A stretch of DNA of 64,000 nucleotides. It comes from Microbulbifer variabilis (GTDB lineage: Bacteria; Pseudomonadota; Gammaproteobacteria; Pseudomonadales; Cellvibrionaceae). The stretch lies in NCBI RefSeq assembly GCF_020524905.1, contig NZ_JAIVKI010000001.1:186001-250000 (forward strand). The letters run 5' to 3'. Positions 35,636 through 44,698 of the stretch are shown here, piece by piece. The translations under genes were made by a program, and so were the position numbers. The stretch's first letter is position 1. The number at the start of each line of letters is the position of its first letter. The notes below the pieces were generated by a model that saw only the letters and a list, made by a program, of their open reading frames with translations, had not been told where the DNA came from and did no database searches.

Positions 35636-36664
35636 TGCATTGCCTGCAAGCATTTCGTACGGCCTCAGTAGATCCTACCAAGCCTTTAAAGCGGCTTTCA
35701 AAATTTCGGTTGAGATAGAGCCAGTGTTTAGGTGAAATGCCTAGCCGCTCGAGTATGGGAGGAGTATTTTCGGCAATGGCTCCGCGCTTTCTAGGGGCTA
35801 GGTGCCTTCCGCTCCAGTCGACTAGCTCTAGATAGTGATCTAACTGAAAGGGTAAACCCTTTGGCATATTTAGACGCTCGTCACCCACAAACGACATTAA
35901 ACTTTTGGGTTGCTCACCTGAGATTGCTGCACGAATACGCTGTTGAATGGAGGTGTGACCAGAATCTTCTGGGGTTTTTGCCATATTGGCGCAGATGGGG
36001 TTTAGGTCGACATAGGCCATACAGGCGGCAAGGGCCCTTTCATCCAATAAAGCCTGGGATTTAAAACGGCCTTCCCAGAAGCGACCTGTGCACTGGTCTT
36101 CAGCGTTAGCTTGGCGAGCGATAGACTCATTTAAACAGCGCATAAACCAGCTGATATCCGTTAAGCGCTCTCGCCATACCGAAGCGACCTCTTTTAGTGC
36201 CTTTAGCTCGCAGCGATCAAGAGTATCGCCGTTTAGATAGCGCTGGGCCAAACTAGAGGCTTTGAATATTTTTTGCCAGCGATCAATCACCTCTAAAAGA
36301 GACCACTTATCAGCAGATTTTTTGTCAATGTAGAGTACCACATGGTAGTGATTGCTAATTACTGCATAGGCGGCGAGATCCAGGGCAAAACCTCAGTCAA
36401 ATTATGCATACGATTTTCAATCCATTCGCGCCGATGCTGGTAATCTTTCCCAGATACAGTATCCCGACCGCAAAGGAATGCTCGCCGTACACAGCGGGAT
36501 GCGCAGTGGTAATAAGACGTTACGTCAAGAGATATCTGGGTGCTTCGCGGTAGAGTCATCAATTACACACGCATTGATATGGATGAATATCCAGTATTTT
36601 GTCGGTTCGCGCTCTTTTGTCAATGGTATTGGCGGTTTATACTTTATGTTTGATGGGTGTCCAG
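35148..36664 (-). mobile_element. RAYT-type element with 12-bp inverted ends and duplicated left end
   Basis: CTGGACACCCAT occurs at 35148-35159 and again at 35398-35409; its exact reverse complement ATGGGTGTCCAG is at 36653-36664. Between them lies one leftward Y1 (HUH) transposase reading frame, broken by a frameshift. The minimal unit is 35398-36664; the outer copy of the left end results from the 250-bp duplication. It resembles REP-associated tyrosine transposase elements, which move or trim short palindromes rather than carry cargo. No target duplication was identified. Confidence 0.65.
35574..36559 (-). pseudogene. REP-associated tyrosine (Y1/HUH) transposase, frameshifted
   Basis: The intact protein would be about 328 residues. 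The 5' frame (ATG 36559) encodes YYHCASRCVRRAFLCG and ends prematurely at 36359. The 3' frame resumes with SNHYHVVLYIDK, the HUH motif, and continues through GRFWEGRFKSQALLD and AYVDLNPI to the stop at 35574. Adding one base in the run AAAA at 36387-36390 (+ strand) restores a continuous, family-like junction (EVFALDLAAYAVISNHYH). So this is a one-base deletion in a homopolymer, either a real inactivation or a sequencing error. Confidence 0.88.
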
Positions 36665-36729
36665 AAATATCGATCGACTGGGAATTATTCAGACGTTCCT
36701 TAGCTTTTAAATTTATCTAATTATCGTAT

Positions 36730-37521
36730 CTAAATAAGCCTATCCACACATAACCTCTCGCGCTCATCAAACATTCGTCTCGTGCACAATGCAACTGCCA
36801 CAAAAGTACCAAACCCCGTACCCGCAGCAATCGTAAACATAATCAAAATCTGATATTTCACCGCGATGGTAGGGGAGGTGCCGGCAAGTATCTGCCCGGT
36901 CATCATACCGGGTAAAAATACAATCCCTGCTGCGGCCATCGAATTGATCGTTGGCATTAAGCCTGCGCGCATCGCATCCCTGCGAAATTCGATACTTGCT
37001 TGCCGCCAGGTTTCGCCTAGCATTAAGCGATTGTCAATAATATCTCTTGAGCGCCGCAAACTTTCCGTTAGCCGGTCCAGGCCCAGGGCAACACCGGTCA
37101 TGGTGTTTCCCAGTAGCATGCCTAATAGAGGAATGGAGTATTGCGGCTGATACCAGGGCTGGGGGCCAATCAGTACCACTAAACTTAATATGGTGACGCT
37201 AAACGCGGAGACCAGCATGGAGACGGTGCCTATAGCAAAACTCCAGCCACCGCGCAGGCGATATTTTTGCCGTGAGACGACTTGTTGTCCGGCAAACAAT
37301 AACATCGCTAGTCCCAACAGACTCACCCATAACAGGGTCCCAACGGCGAATAGCGCTTCCAGTATCAAACCGACAAGTGTTAGCTGAATCGCCGTTCGCA
37401 CCGCCGCAATAATCAGCGATTTACCGAGCTGTAATCGGGCGATATGGGTGCAAATTGCCAGGGCAACTACCAGTGCTGCAGCCAGTGATAACTGCCACCA
37501 GGAAAGATCGATCACACTCAT
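36730..37521 (-). CDS. fetB: FetB-type ABC exporter permease (UPF0014)
   Basis: A 263-residue inner-membrane permease of the FetB/YbbM family, which with FetA exports iron and helps resist peroxide stress in E. coli. About seven hydrophobic helices are seen. The family-specific cytoplasmic stretch GNTMTGVALGLDRL...ALG-type loop and FLPGMMTGQILAG are present (residues near 138-150 and 203-215). Its ATG overlaps the fetA stop by four bases (ATGA), so the two are translationally coupled. Full length. The actual ion is inferred from E. coli. Confidence 0.9.
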   Translation of the reverse strand: MSVIDLSWWQLSLAAALVVALAICTHIARLQLGKSLIIAAVRTAIQLTLVGLILEALFAVGTLLWVSLLGLAMLLFAGQQVVSRQKYRLRGGWSFAIGTVSMLVSAFSVTILSLVVLIGPQPWYQPQYSIPLLGMLLGNTMTGVALGLDRLTESLRRSRDIIDNRLMLGETWRQASIEFRRDAMRAGLMPTINSMAAAGIVFLPGMMTGQILAGTSPTIAVKYQILIMFTIAAGTGFGTFVAVALCTRRMFDERERLCVDRLI

Positions 37522-38123
37522 TGTGATATTTCCCTCTCTATTAGTCTGCTCCCTTTAATTTCAAAATGCCTGGTGGCTACGCGCTGGATCTGCTCTCTAT
37601 TATGCGCCACCCAGATGACGGGGTACTGGTGCTTGCTGATTTCATCCATAAGCCATGCTTCTACTTTACTCGTAGTATCCGGATCCAGATTGGCTGTGGG
37701 TTCATCCAGTAAAAGTGCCTGCGGTGCGTAGGAGAGCGCGCGAATAAGCGCTAAGCGCTGTTTTTCCCCGGAGGAGAGCCGGCTTACCTGCCATTCTGTT
37801 GCCTCCTCGGGAAACCCCAATGTCTTTAATGCTTTCTCCATCGGTTGATTAAAGTGTTCGCCCACTGTCTCGTACCACCAGGCACTCTGTGCTGGTACCA
37901 ACATAACCTGGCGGCGCCACTGGTGCCCGGGCATTTCCTTCTGATCTATGTCGTCAAGAGAGATATCACCACTATGGGGTTCAATATCGGCAATGGCCCT
38001 GAGCAGTCGGCTCTTACCTGAACCAGAAGAACCTGAAAGACAAATGATTTCTCCTGGTTGTATTTCCAACCGTACTTTTTTAAGTGGGCCGATATTTAGT
38101 TTTTCTAGTTTTAGCTGCGGCAT
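37518..38123 (-). CDS. fetA: FetA-type ABC exporter ATPase
   Basis: A 201-residue ABC ATPase. Walker A is SGSSGSGKS near residues 30-38, the Q-loop region precedes WWYETV, the signature is RLSSGEKQRLAL, and Walker B is ALLLDEPTANLD. The H-loop is VAHNRE. The length matches the single-domain FetA partner of FetB, with which it overlaps by four bases. ATG 38123 is used; a TTG at 38141 with AAGG just upstream is a possible alternative start adding six residues. The pair probably forms a half-ABC exporter for iron. Confidence 0.9.
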   Translation of the reverse strand: MPQLKLEKLNIGPLKKVRLEIQPGEIICLSGSSGSGKSRLLRAIADIEPHSGDISLDDIDQKEMPGHQWRRQVMLVPAQSAWWYETVGEHFNQPMEKALKTLGFPEEATEWQVSRLSSGEKQRLALIRALSYAPQALLLDEPTANLDPDTTSKVEAWLMDEISKHQYPVIWVAHNREQIQRVATRHFEIKGSRLIEREISQ

Positions 38124-38513
38124 TTTATGGGTTACTTGCAAACAACCTTGCAGTTAATAGTTTTGTTTTGGCTGGTATTCTAAAGTACTGATATCTCTAT
38201 CGTATGAATTAAGTACTATGACTGTGACAGGTTGGTTCGATTAGTTAGGTAATGAAAATTAAGAACCTGTGAGGGTTTCTTTTTTGTTCTCAACTATCCC
38301 GCAACATAACTTAGTCTGCGACTCATGATGGCTTAACTACATCCTAACTATAGAAGGATGTATTTGAAGCTCTCGGAGACATTCAGTTGATAACCATAGT
38401 CATAGTTCACCTTCATTGATGCAGTCCATCTTTTTGAACCTGCCGCTTCCCTTTGAACCTCCCGCTCCAGTCCGCCATAATCCGCTCCTTCCGAATCGAA
38501 TAACGAGTGCTGT
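38124..38513. other. intergenic region between fetA and parC
   Basis: About 390 bases separating the divergent fetAB and parC genes; no supportable gene. It likely holds both promoters. A GGTTCGATT word near 38230 is not part of a tRNA. Confidence 0.4.
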
Positions 38514-40763
38514 ATGACCGACACCTCTGTCTATGAGGCCACAGAGCGCCTGCCGTTAAAGGAGTACACCGAAAAGGCGTACCTGGATTACTCCATGTAT
38601 GTGATCCTGGATCGCGCCCTGCCGAATATCGGTGACGGCCTGAAGCCGGTGCAGCGGCGTATTGTCTACGCCATGAGCGAGCTGGGCCTGAAGAATACCG
38701 CCAAGTATAAGAAGTCCGCGCGCACCGTCGGCGATGTGATCGGTAAGTACCACCCCCACGGCGATAGCGCCGTGTATGAGGCGATGGTATTGATGGCACA
38801 GCCGTTCAGCTATCGCTACCCGCTGATTGACGGTCAGGGCAACTGGGGCTCGCCGGATGATCCCAAGTCTTTCGCCGCCATGCGTTACACCGAGTCGCGC
38901 ATGGGCAAATATTCGGAAGTGCTGCTGTCGGAATTGGGTCAGGGCACGGTGGATTGGCAGCCGAACTTCGATGGCACTATGGACGAACCCTGTGTGTTGC
39001 CGGCGCGGGTGCCGAATATCCTGTTAAACGGTACCACCGGTATTGCCGTGGGTATGGCCACCGATATTCCGCCGCACAATTTGCGCGAAGTGGTCAACGC
39101 GACGGTGGCACTGCTGGAAAACCCCAAAGCCACGGTGGAAGAGCTGTGCGAGCATATTCTCGGTCCGGATATGCCCACCGAGGCTGAGATTATTACCCCG
39201 CGGGAAGATATTCGTAAGATTTACACCAGCGGTCGCGGCTCTATCAAGATGCGCGCCCTGTGGAGTAAGGAAGACGGCGATATCGTGATTACTGCGCTGC
39301 CTCATCAGGTGAGCGGCGCCAAGGTGCTGGAGCAGATCGCGCAGCAGATGCAGGCCAAGAAATTGCCGATGGTGAGCGACCTGCGCGATGAATCGGATCA
39401 CGAAAATCCCACGCGCCTGGTGATTGTGCCCAAGTCCAACCGAGTGGAGATGGAATCGGTGATGAATCACCTGTTCGCTACCACCGATCTGGAGCGCAAT
39501 TACCGTGTCAATATGAATATGATCGGTATCGACGGCCGCCCACAGGTAAAGTCCCTCGATAAGATCCTGCGCGAGTGGCTAACTTTCCGTGCCACCACCA
39601 CCCGCCGTCGTTTGCAGTTCCGCCTGGACAAGGTCGAGAAGCGTTTGCACCTGTTGGCAGGTTTGTTGGTTGCCTTCCTCAATATCGATGAAGTGATTGA
39701 GATTATCCGTACCTGCGACGAACCCAAGCAGGAGCTGATGGATCGATTCGAGCTGACGGATATTCAGGCGGATTACATTCTGGATACCAAGCTGCGTCAG
39801 TTGGCGCGCCTGGAAGAAATGAAAATCCGTGGTGAGCAGGCCGAGCTGGAGAAAGAGCGCGACACTCTGAGCAAGACTCTGGACAGCGAGCGCCGCCTCA
39901 AGACCCTGATCAAGAAAGAACTGCTGGCTGCAGCCAAGGAGTTCGGTGACGAGCGCCGTTCACCCATTGTGGCCCGCGAAGAAGCCAGGGCGTTTAGTGA
40001 AGCGGAGTTGCTGTCTTCCGACCCCATCACGGTTGTTGTTTCCAAGAAAGGTTGGATTCGCGCGGCCAAGGGCCACGATATCGATGCTTCGGCGCTCAGC
40101 TACAAAGCCGGTGACAGCCTCGGCTTCGCTGCGCACGGCAAGAGTAACCAACCGGCGCTGCTGCTCGACAGTACTGGGCGGAGTTATTCCATTGCTGCTC
40201 ATACTTTACCTTCGGCACGGGGGCAGGGTGAGCCACTGAGTGGCCGTATCAACCCGCCTTCTGGGGCGACCTTTGAGGGGTTGTTGATGGGGGGGGACGA
40301 CCAGCGGGTGCTGCTGGCTTCTGACGCGGGCTATGGCTTTATCGCCAGGCTCGCCGATCTGCAGTCGCGCAACAAGGCGGGCAAGGCCCTGCTGACCCTG
40401 CCCAAAGGCGCGCAGGTATTGTCGCCACAGGTGCTGGACAACCCAGAAGAGGCGCTGCTGGCGGCGGTGACCTCAGAGGGGCGTATGCTGGTATTCCCTG
40501 TCACGGAATTGCCGGAATTGTCGAAAGGCAAGGGCAACAAGATTATCAATATCACTGCCGCGCGGGCTGCAAGCCGCGAGGAAGTGGTGGTGGGAATCGC
40601 TGTGTTGGAGGGTAAGAACCAGCTGGTCGTCCATGCCGGCAAGCGCCATACAAAGATCAAGATCTCGGAAATGGAGCACTACCGCGGTGAGCGCGGCCGA
40701 CGGGGCAACAAGCTGCCGCGGGGCTTCCAGAAGGTCGATAGCATCGAGGTGCTGGAAAAATAA
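38514..40763 (+). CDS. parC: DNA topoisomerase IV subunit A ParC
   Basis: ParC is the breakage-reunion subunit of topoisomerase IV, which decatenates daughter chromosomes with ParE. It is 749 residues, family length. The N-terminal motif [17 protein letters not shown] is followed by the quinolone region [11 protein letters not shown] with S85 and E89, equivalent to the wild-type S80 and E84 of E. coli. The active-site Tyr is Y125 in [10 protein letters not shown]. The long coiled-coil and the C-terminal beta-pinwheel (from about residue 500) are present. parE is not in this window. A clear terminator follows. Confidence 0.97.
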   Translation: MTDTSVYEATERLPLKEYTEKAYLDYSMYVILDRALPNIGDGLKPVQRRIVYAMSELGLKNTAKYKKSARTVGDVIGKYHPHGDSAVYEAMVLMAQPFSYRYPLIDGQGNWGSPDDPKSFAAMRYTESRMGKYSEVLLSELGQGTVDWQPNFDGTMDEPCVLPARVPNILLNGTTGIAVGMATDIPPHNLREVVNATVALLENPKATVEELCEHILGPDMPTEAEIITPREDIRKIYTSGRGSIKMRALWSKEDGDIVITALPHQVSGAKVLEQIAQQMQAKKLPMVSDLRDESDHENPTRLVIVPKSNRVEMESVMNHLFATTDLERNYRVNMNMIGIDGRPQVKSLDKILREWLTFRATTTRRRLQFRLDKVEKRLHLLAGLLVAFLNIDEVIEIIRTCDEPKQELMDRFELTDIQADYILDTKLRQLARLEEMKIRGEQAELEKERDTLSKTLDSERRLKTLIKKELLAAAKEFGDERRSPIVAREEARAFSEAELLSSDPITVVVSKKGWIRAAKGHDIDASALSYKAGDSLGFAAHGKSNQPALLLDSTGRSYSIAAHTLPSARGQGEPLSGRINPPSGATFEGLLMGGDDQRVLLASDAGYGFIARLADLQSRNKAGKALLTLPKGAQVLSPQVLDNPEEALLAAVTSEGRMLVFPVTELPELSKGKGNKIINITAARAASREEVVVGIAVLEGKNQLVVHAGKRHTKIKISEMEHYRGERGRRGNKLPRGFQKVDSIEVLEK

Positions 40764-40786
40764 GCCCTCAGTGATACGGCAGAACC

Positions 40787-40812
40787 AAAGCGGTCCTTGC
40801 GACCGCTTTTTT
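40787..40812 (+). terminator. Rho-independent terminator of parC
   Basis: AAAGCGGTC (40787-40795), loop CTTGC, GACCGCTTT (40801-40809), then a continuing T-run to 40812. Classic stem and U-tract 24 bases after the parC stop. Confidence 0.93.
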
Positions 40813-40841
40813 ATTGCCAGCTTTTATTGTTAAGTCGCGCA

Positions 40842-40869
40842 TTGATGAAATAATAAGCAGGCTTATAAT
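40842..40869 (+). promoter_or_regulatory. marR promoter with overlapping palindromic operator
   Basis: TTGATG (40842-40847) and TATAAT (40864-40869) are separated by 16 bases, a good sigma-70 promoter. The palindrome ATAAGC-AG-GCTTAT (40853-40866) runs into the -10 box. That placement is typical of MarR autorepression. The start codon is 27 bases downstream. Confidence 0.6.
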
Positions 40870-40895
40870 GAGCGCCCTCAAAAAAGGGAGAGACT

Positions 40896-41360
40896 ATGTC
40901 AGGGATGGGCGAGTCTGGAAAAGACAGCGCAACCGAGATGAGCTTTGCGCTGCACAGTGCGGCACGCCTGTTGCGGCGTAACTTTGACCGCCGCGCACGG
41001 GATCATGGCCTCAGCGATGCCCGATGGCAGGTGCTCTGGCATCTGACACGAGAGCAGGGGCTGAAGCAAACTGCACTGGCGGGGCGCCTGGAGATGGCAC
41101 CGATCAGCCTGGCGCGCCTGCTCGACAAGCTGCAGGGCGAAGGGCTGGTAGAGCGTCGGCCCGATCCGCAGGATCGGCGCTGTTTCAAGATTTATCCGAC
41201 CGATCAGGTACAGCCGGCGATGGCGCTACTGGGGGACCTGGCAGAAGAGACCCGCAATCACGCCCTGGATGGCTTTACGGCGGCGGAAATAGGACAGCTG
41301 CAGGCGCTGCTTGGGCGACTGCGTAAGAATTTAATAGGCGAAGAGATTGAATGTGACTGA
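40896..41360 (+). CDS. MarR-family transcriptional regulator
   Basis: A 154-residue winged-helix regulator. N-terminal helices (SFALHSAARLLRRNFDRRA), then DARWQVLWHLTREQGLKQTALAGRLEMAPISLARLLDKL as the recognition helices, and the wing ERRPDPQDRRCFKIYPT with its conserved DxR. Members usually sense aromatic or phenolic compounds and release an operator. A palindrome over its own promoter suggests autorepression. GGGAG precedes ATG 40896. Its 3' end overlaps the EmrA-like gene, making that gene the expected target. Confidence 0.93.
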   Translation: MSGMGESGKDSATEMSFALHSAARLLRRNFDRRARDHGLSDARWQVLWHLTREQGLKQTALAGRLEMAPISLARLLDKLQGEGLVERRPDPQDRRCFKIYPTDQVQPAMALLGDLAEETRNHALDGFTAAEIGQLQALLGRLRKNLIGEEIECD

Positions 41361-42432
41361 AAGGCTGCACCTGAAGCTAAAGCCGAGTGCAATGCGCAAG
41401 CTGGGGGGCGCCCTGGGGCTGGCGCTTGTCGCCCTGGCTGCCGGCTGGAGCCTCTATGGCGGCGGCGATATCGTCGAGACGCAAAACGCCTATGTAAAGG
41501 CGGATAAGGTCTCCCTGGCGCCGGAAGTCCATGGTGTGGTGACCAAGGTGCTGGTGAGTGCCAATGAGCCGGTTCTTAAAGGCCAGCTACTGATTCAAAT
41601 TGATCGCACCGCCTATGAACTGGCGGTGACCGAAGCCGAGGCGCGCCTGGCCCAGGTGCGCAATGACTTGCTGGCGCGCCGCGCCGAGTACGCCGAGGCG
41701 GATGCCGCCCTGCAGCAGGCGCGCAAAGACGCGGATTTCTACCGGCGCCAACTCGAGCGCAATGAAAAGCTGGGCAAGGTAGCCTTCTCTGAGGCGGAGC
41801 TGGACAGCGCCCGCCAGCAGTTGGAGCGGGCCCGCGCGCAAATCACTATCAATGCGGAGAAGCTTTCCAGTCTGCGTGCCGAGTTGGGTGGCGACCCCAG
41901 TGTGGCTCTGGAAGAGCAGGCCGATCTCAAAGTGGCTCAGGCGCAGTTGGATAAAGCCAAATATCAACTGTCGCGCACCCGAATTATCGCGCCGATGGAC
42001 GGTGTCATCGCCAATACCCTGCCACAAGTCGGAGAGATGGCGACAGTCGGTGAGAGCCTCCTGTATATGGTGGGCACCAGCGGCCTATGGGTGGAAGCCA
42101 ACCTTAAGGAGACCGAACTGGCCAGGGTGCGCACCGGTCAGCAGGCGGAGGTGACCCTCGATGCCTACCCGGACTTTGAATGGCAGGCCCAGGTGGACAG
42201 CATGAGCCCGGCTAGCGGCAGTGAGTTCTCGCCAACCCCGCCGCAGAATGCCAGTGGCGAATGGCAAAAGGTAGTGCAGCGGGTGCCGGTGCGGTTGCGC
42301 CTTTATCCCCTCAAGGATGCGCCGCCGCTACGCGCAGGGATGAGTGCCAAGGTGCGTATCGATACTAGTGAAGATGCCAAGGTGGTTTCCGCGCGTGCCT
42401 CTACCGGCGAGAGTGGCAGAGTGGTTCTATAG
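41353..42432 (+). CDS. HlyD-family membrane fusion protein (EmrA-like)
   Basis: A periplasmic adaptor of about 359 residues for a tripartite drug efflux pump. It has one N-terminal anchor helix (LGLALVALAAGWSLYGG), the lipoyl half-motif VSLAPEVHGVVTKVLV, and a long alpha-hairpin (about residues 80-200, rich in Ala/Glu/Gln). A second lipoyl half follows (SRTRIIAPMDGVIANT), then a C-terminal beta-barrel. EmrA proteins work with the MFS transporter EmrB, but no emrB or outer-membrane channel is next to it; the following genes are on the other strand. GTG 41353 (AAGAG six bases upstream) is preferred over TTG 41347. Confidence 0.9.
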   Translation: MTERLHLKLKPSAMRKLGGALGLALVALAAGWSLYGGGDIVETQNAYVKADKVSLAPEVHGVVTKVLVSANEPVLKGQLLIQIDRTAYELAVTEAEARLAQVRNDLLARRAEYAEADAALQQARKDADFYRRQLERNEKLGKVAFSEAELDSARQQLERARAQITINAEKLSSLRAELGGDPSVALEEQADLKVAQAQLDKAKYQLSRTRIIAPMDGVIANTLPQVGEMATVGESLLYMVGTSGLWVEANLKETELARVRTGQQAEVTLDAYPDFEWQAQVDSMSPASGSEFSPTPPQNASGEWQKVVQRVPVRLRLYPLKDAPPLRAGMSAKVRIDTSEDAKVVSARASTGESGRVVL

Positions 42433-42552
42433 CTAAAGAGAAAAGCTGCAAAGATTGGGATTGTTGCCGAGCGAGGGAGTATGCGGACGCGGAAGTAAGC
42501 GGGGTTAGCTTTTAAAAGTGTACTAACCAGCGACAATTCACTAGAAAAAAGA

Positions 42553-42573
42553 AGGGCCCGCACTGCGGGCCCT
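42553..42573. terminator. bidirectional terminator between emrA-like and DUF2147 genes
   Basis: AGGGCCCGC (42553-42561), loop ACT, GCGGGCCCT (42565-42573): a perfect nine-pair stem. Read leftward it is followed by TCTTTTTTC, read rightward by GTATTTT, so it can end both converging genes. Confidence 0.85.
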
Positions 42574-42578
42574 GTATT

Positions 42579-43001
42579 TTACTCTTCGACTCTATACCAG
42601 GTCTGGGTGCGGTAGAGAAATCCGAGGTAACCGCGCACTTTCAGGGTGTTGTCGTTTTCAAGCCAGAACTTGCAGTCGTAAATCTTGCCTTTCACCGGGT
42701 CCATAATTTCCCCGCCTTCGTATTTATTACCTTTTTTCACCATATTGGTAATTACGTTCATTCCCACGATGGGTTTGCCTTTCAGATCACCGGGGCAGTT
42801 CTCACAAATGGTATCGTTGGGTTTCAGCAACAGTTGGACGATCTTGCCAAAATATTTGCCGTCCTTTTCATAGATTTCCACGATGGATCTGGGCTTGCCG
42901 GATTCGTCATCAATAGTGCGCCACTTGCCTACAACATCTGCGGCATTGGCCTGCAGGGCGAACAACAGGCCGAATGTGGCCAGAAGCAGGTTTCTTATCA
43001 T
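42579..43001 (-). CDS. secreted DUF2147 protein
   Basis: A 140-residue protein with signal peptide MIRNLLLATFGLLFALQANA. The mature part is one DUF2147 domain (VVGKWRTIDDESGKPRSIVEI, then GEIMDPVKGKIYDCKFWLENDN and GYLGFLYRTQTWYR), a small lipocalin-like beta barrel of unknown function. Two cysteines in TICENC could form a disulfide or bind a metal. Members are exported and common in proteobacteria and Bacteroidetes. A terminator lies directly behind it. Confidence 0.93.
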   Translation of the reverse strand: MIRNLLLATFGLLFALQANAADVVGKWRTIDDESGKPRSIVEIYEKDGKYFGKIVQLLLKPNDTICENCPGDLKGKPIVGMNVITNMVKKGNKYEGGEIMDPVKGKIYDCKFWLENDNTLKVRGYLGFLYRTQTWYRVEE

Positions 43002-43162
43002 TTGTAGGTTTTCCTCTATTCAGTGGGTGACCCAGATCTTACAGGAAGTCACTTGCAGCGACACCGCATAAGTCACCATCGGGTAAAAAAATAACCGCAT
43101 ACAGACGACATTTGACCGCAAATCCCGGCAAATTGTTCGCAACTTGTACCATTTTAGCTTTA

Positions 43163-44629
43163 TTAAGAGCTACAGCTCAGCGGGATACGCTTGCCGGATT
43201 CCGGTGGGGCACTGGCCCAGACTTCGTGTTGGGGATGCTCGTCAAATGGGCTTTGCAGCAGCTGGCGCAGGGTGCGCAAGGGCTGGTAATCCCCGCCTTC
43301 GGCAGCCTCGATAACCTTCTGCGCCAAATAGTTGCGCAATAGGTATTTGGGGTTTGCCGCGAGCATGGCTCGGTTGCGGGCGCAGGATTCACTCTGCTCG
43401 CGCGCCAGACGTCGGTCGTAGTGCTCCAGCCACTGCTCGAGAGCACTGTGCTGAGCCTTGGCGAGACACTCCTGTAATCCCCGTGCGGGGCGCTCGCCAC
43501 GGTAGTGGGACAGGGCGCGGAAGAAGCGAGTGTAGTCCGCCTCACCCTGTTGTAAAAGCTGCAATAGATCGGCGCACAGCGCCTGATCGCCATCTTCCTC
43601 GGCGGTAAGTCCCAGCTTGGCGCGCATCCTCTCAGCATAGGCTTGGGTCACCAGGGGTTGGAACTGCTCCAGACAGTCGCGCAGCGCCTCCACACTGACA
43701 AAACCGGATAGAGCATGGGCCAGGGCATTCAGGTTCCATAGCACCACACCGGGCTGCTGCTCGAAGGCGTAGCGACCGGTATGGTCCGAATGGTTGCAGA
43801 TAAAGGTGGGATCGTAGTCATCGAGAAAGGCATAGGGGCCATAGTCGAAGGTGTCACCAATGATCGACATATTGTCGGTATTTAGCACTCCGTGGGCGAA
43901 GCCTACCGCCTGCCAGCTGGCCACTAGTTCGGCACTGCGCTGGGTAGTAAAGCGCAGCATGGCTTCGGCCTGCTCGCCAACGCTGAGCCCTTGGGTATTG
44001 GGAACGAAACGCCGGCAGATTTCTCCGATCAGCTTTTGCTGGGCTTGCAGTTGCTTGGTGTAAAACAGGTATTCGAAGTGGCCGAAGCGCACATGGCTTT
44101 CGGCCACGCGGATCAGCATGGCACCACTTTCAATTTGCTCGCGGGTCACTGGCTCGTCGCTGCCGACGATACACAGAGCGCGGGTGGAGCGAATGCCCAG
44201 GCCACTCAAGGCCTCGCCGGCAAGATATTCTCGAATGGTGGAACGCAACACCGCACGGCCGTCGCCAAAGCGGGAGTAGGGGGTCTGGCCAGCGCCTTTC
44301 AGGTGTAATTCCCAATCTTTGCCCTGGTGTTCTATCTCTCCCAGTAGCAGGGCGCGACCGTCGCCCAGATCCGGGTTGTAGACGCCAAACTGGTGGCCGG
44401 TGTACTTCATGGCGAAGGGGCGGCTGCCGTGAAACAGCTTGGCGCCACATCCCAGCTTAGCCCAGTCGGGATTGGTCGCCTCAGAAGCATCAATGCCGAG
44501 CAGCTCCAGCACCGTGGGATTGATATCGATGAGCTGTGGGTGCTTGAAGGGCGTGGGGTCGATACGGCGGCCAAAGGCATCGCCCAGATCGGCGTAGCGG
44601 TGGCTGAGGGTAACTTCGCTGAGCTTCAT
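43163..44629 (-). CDS. selO: SelO (YdiU) pseudokinase-fold AMP transferase
   Basis: SelO transfers AMP from ATP to protein hydroxyls and is linked to redox control in bacteria. The 488-residue protein has the pseudokinase-fold signatures: LKGAGQTPYSRFGDGRAVLRS, a G-rich loop near YNPDLGDGRALLLGE, and FAHGVLNTDNMSIIGDTFDYGPYAFLDD. The C-terminus ends CSS: Cys (TGT) replaces the Sec of eukaryotic SelO, as in E. coli. So it does not need selenocysteine although two selenium genes are in the window. It lies downstream of ppx on the same strand. Confidence 0.96.
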   Translation of the reverse strand: MKLSEVTLSHRYADLGDAFGRRIDPTPFKHPQLIDINPTVLELLGIDASEATNPDWAKLGCGAKLFHGSRPFAMKYTGHQFGVYNPDLGDGRALLLGEIEHQGKDWELHLKGAGQTPYSRFGDGRAVLRSTIREYLAGEALSGLGIRSTRALCIVGSDEPVTREQIESGAMLIRVAESHVRFGHFEYLFYTKQLQAQQKLIGEICRRFVPNTQGLSVGEQAEAMLRFTTQRSAELVASWQAVGFAHGVLNTDNMSIIGDTFDYGPYAFLDDYDPTFICNHSDHTGRYAFEQQPGVVLWNLNALAHALSGFVSVEALRDCLEQFQPLVTQAYAERMRAKLGLTAEEDGDQALCADLLQLLQQGEADYTRFFRALSHYRGERPARGLQECLAKAQHSALEQWLEHYDRRLAREQSESCARNRAMLAANPKYLLRNYLAQKVIEAAEGGDYQPLRTLRQLLQSPFDEHPQHEVWASAPPESGKRIPLSCSS

Positions 44630-44698
44630 AGGTACTGAGTGTAGGTTGCTAATGGCTGCGGGCCCGTTCTAGATGGACCCGTGAATGGGTTGAGGGCA

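Noticed and set aside
36359..36559. Short 5' frame as a separate small gene
   Set aside because: One base restores a continuous RAYT transposase across the junction, so it is the broken N-terminus.
38225..38245. tRNA T-arm-like GGTTCGATT
   Set aside because: No acceptor or anticodon stem can be built around it.
38745..38785. Quinolone-resistance changes in ParC
   Set aside because: S85 and E89 equal the wild-type residues.
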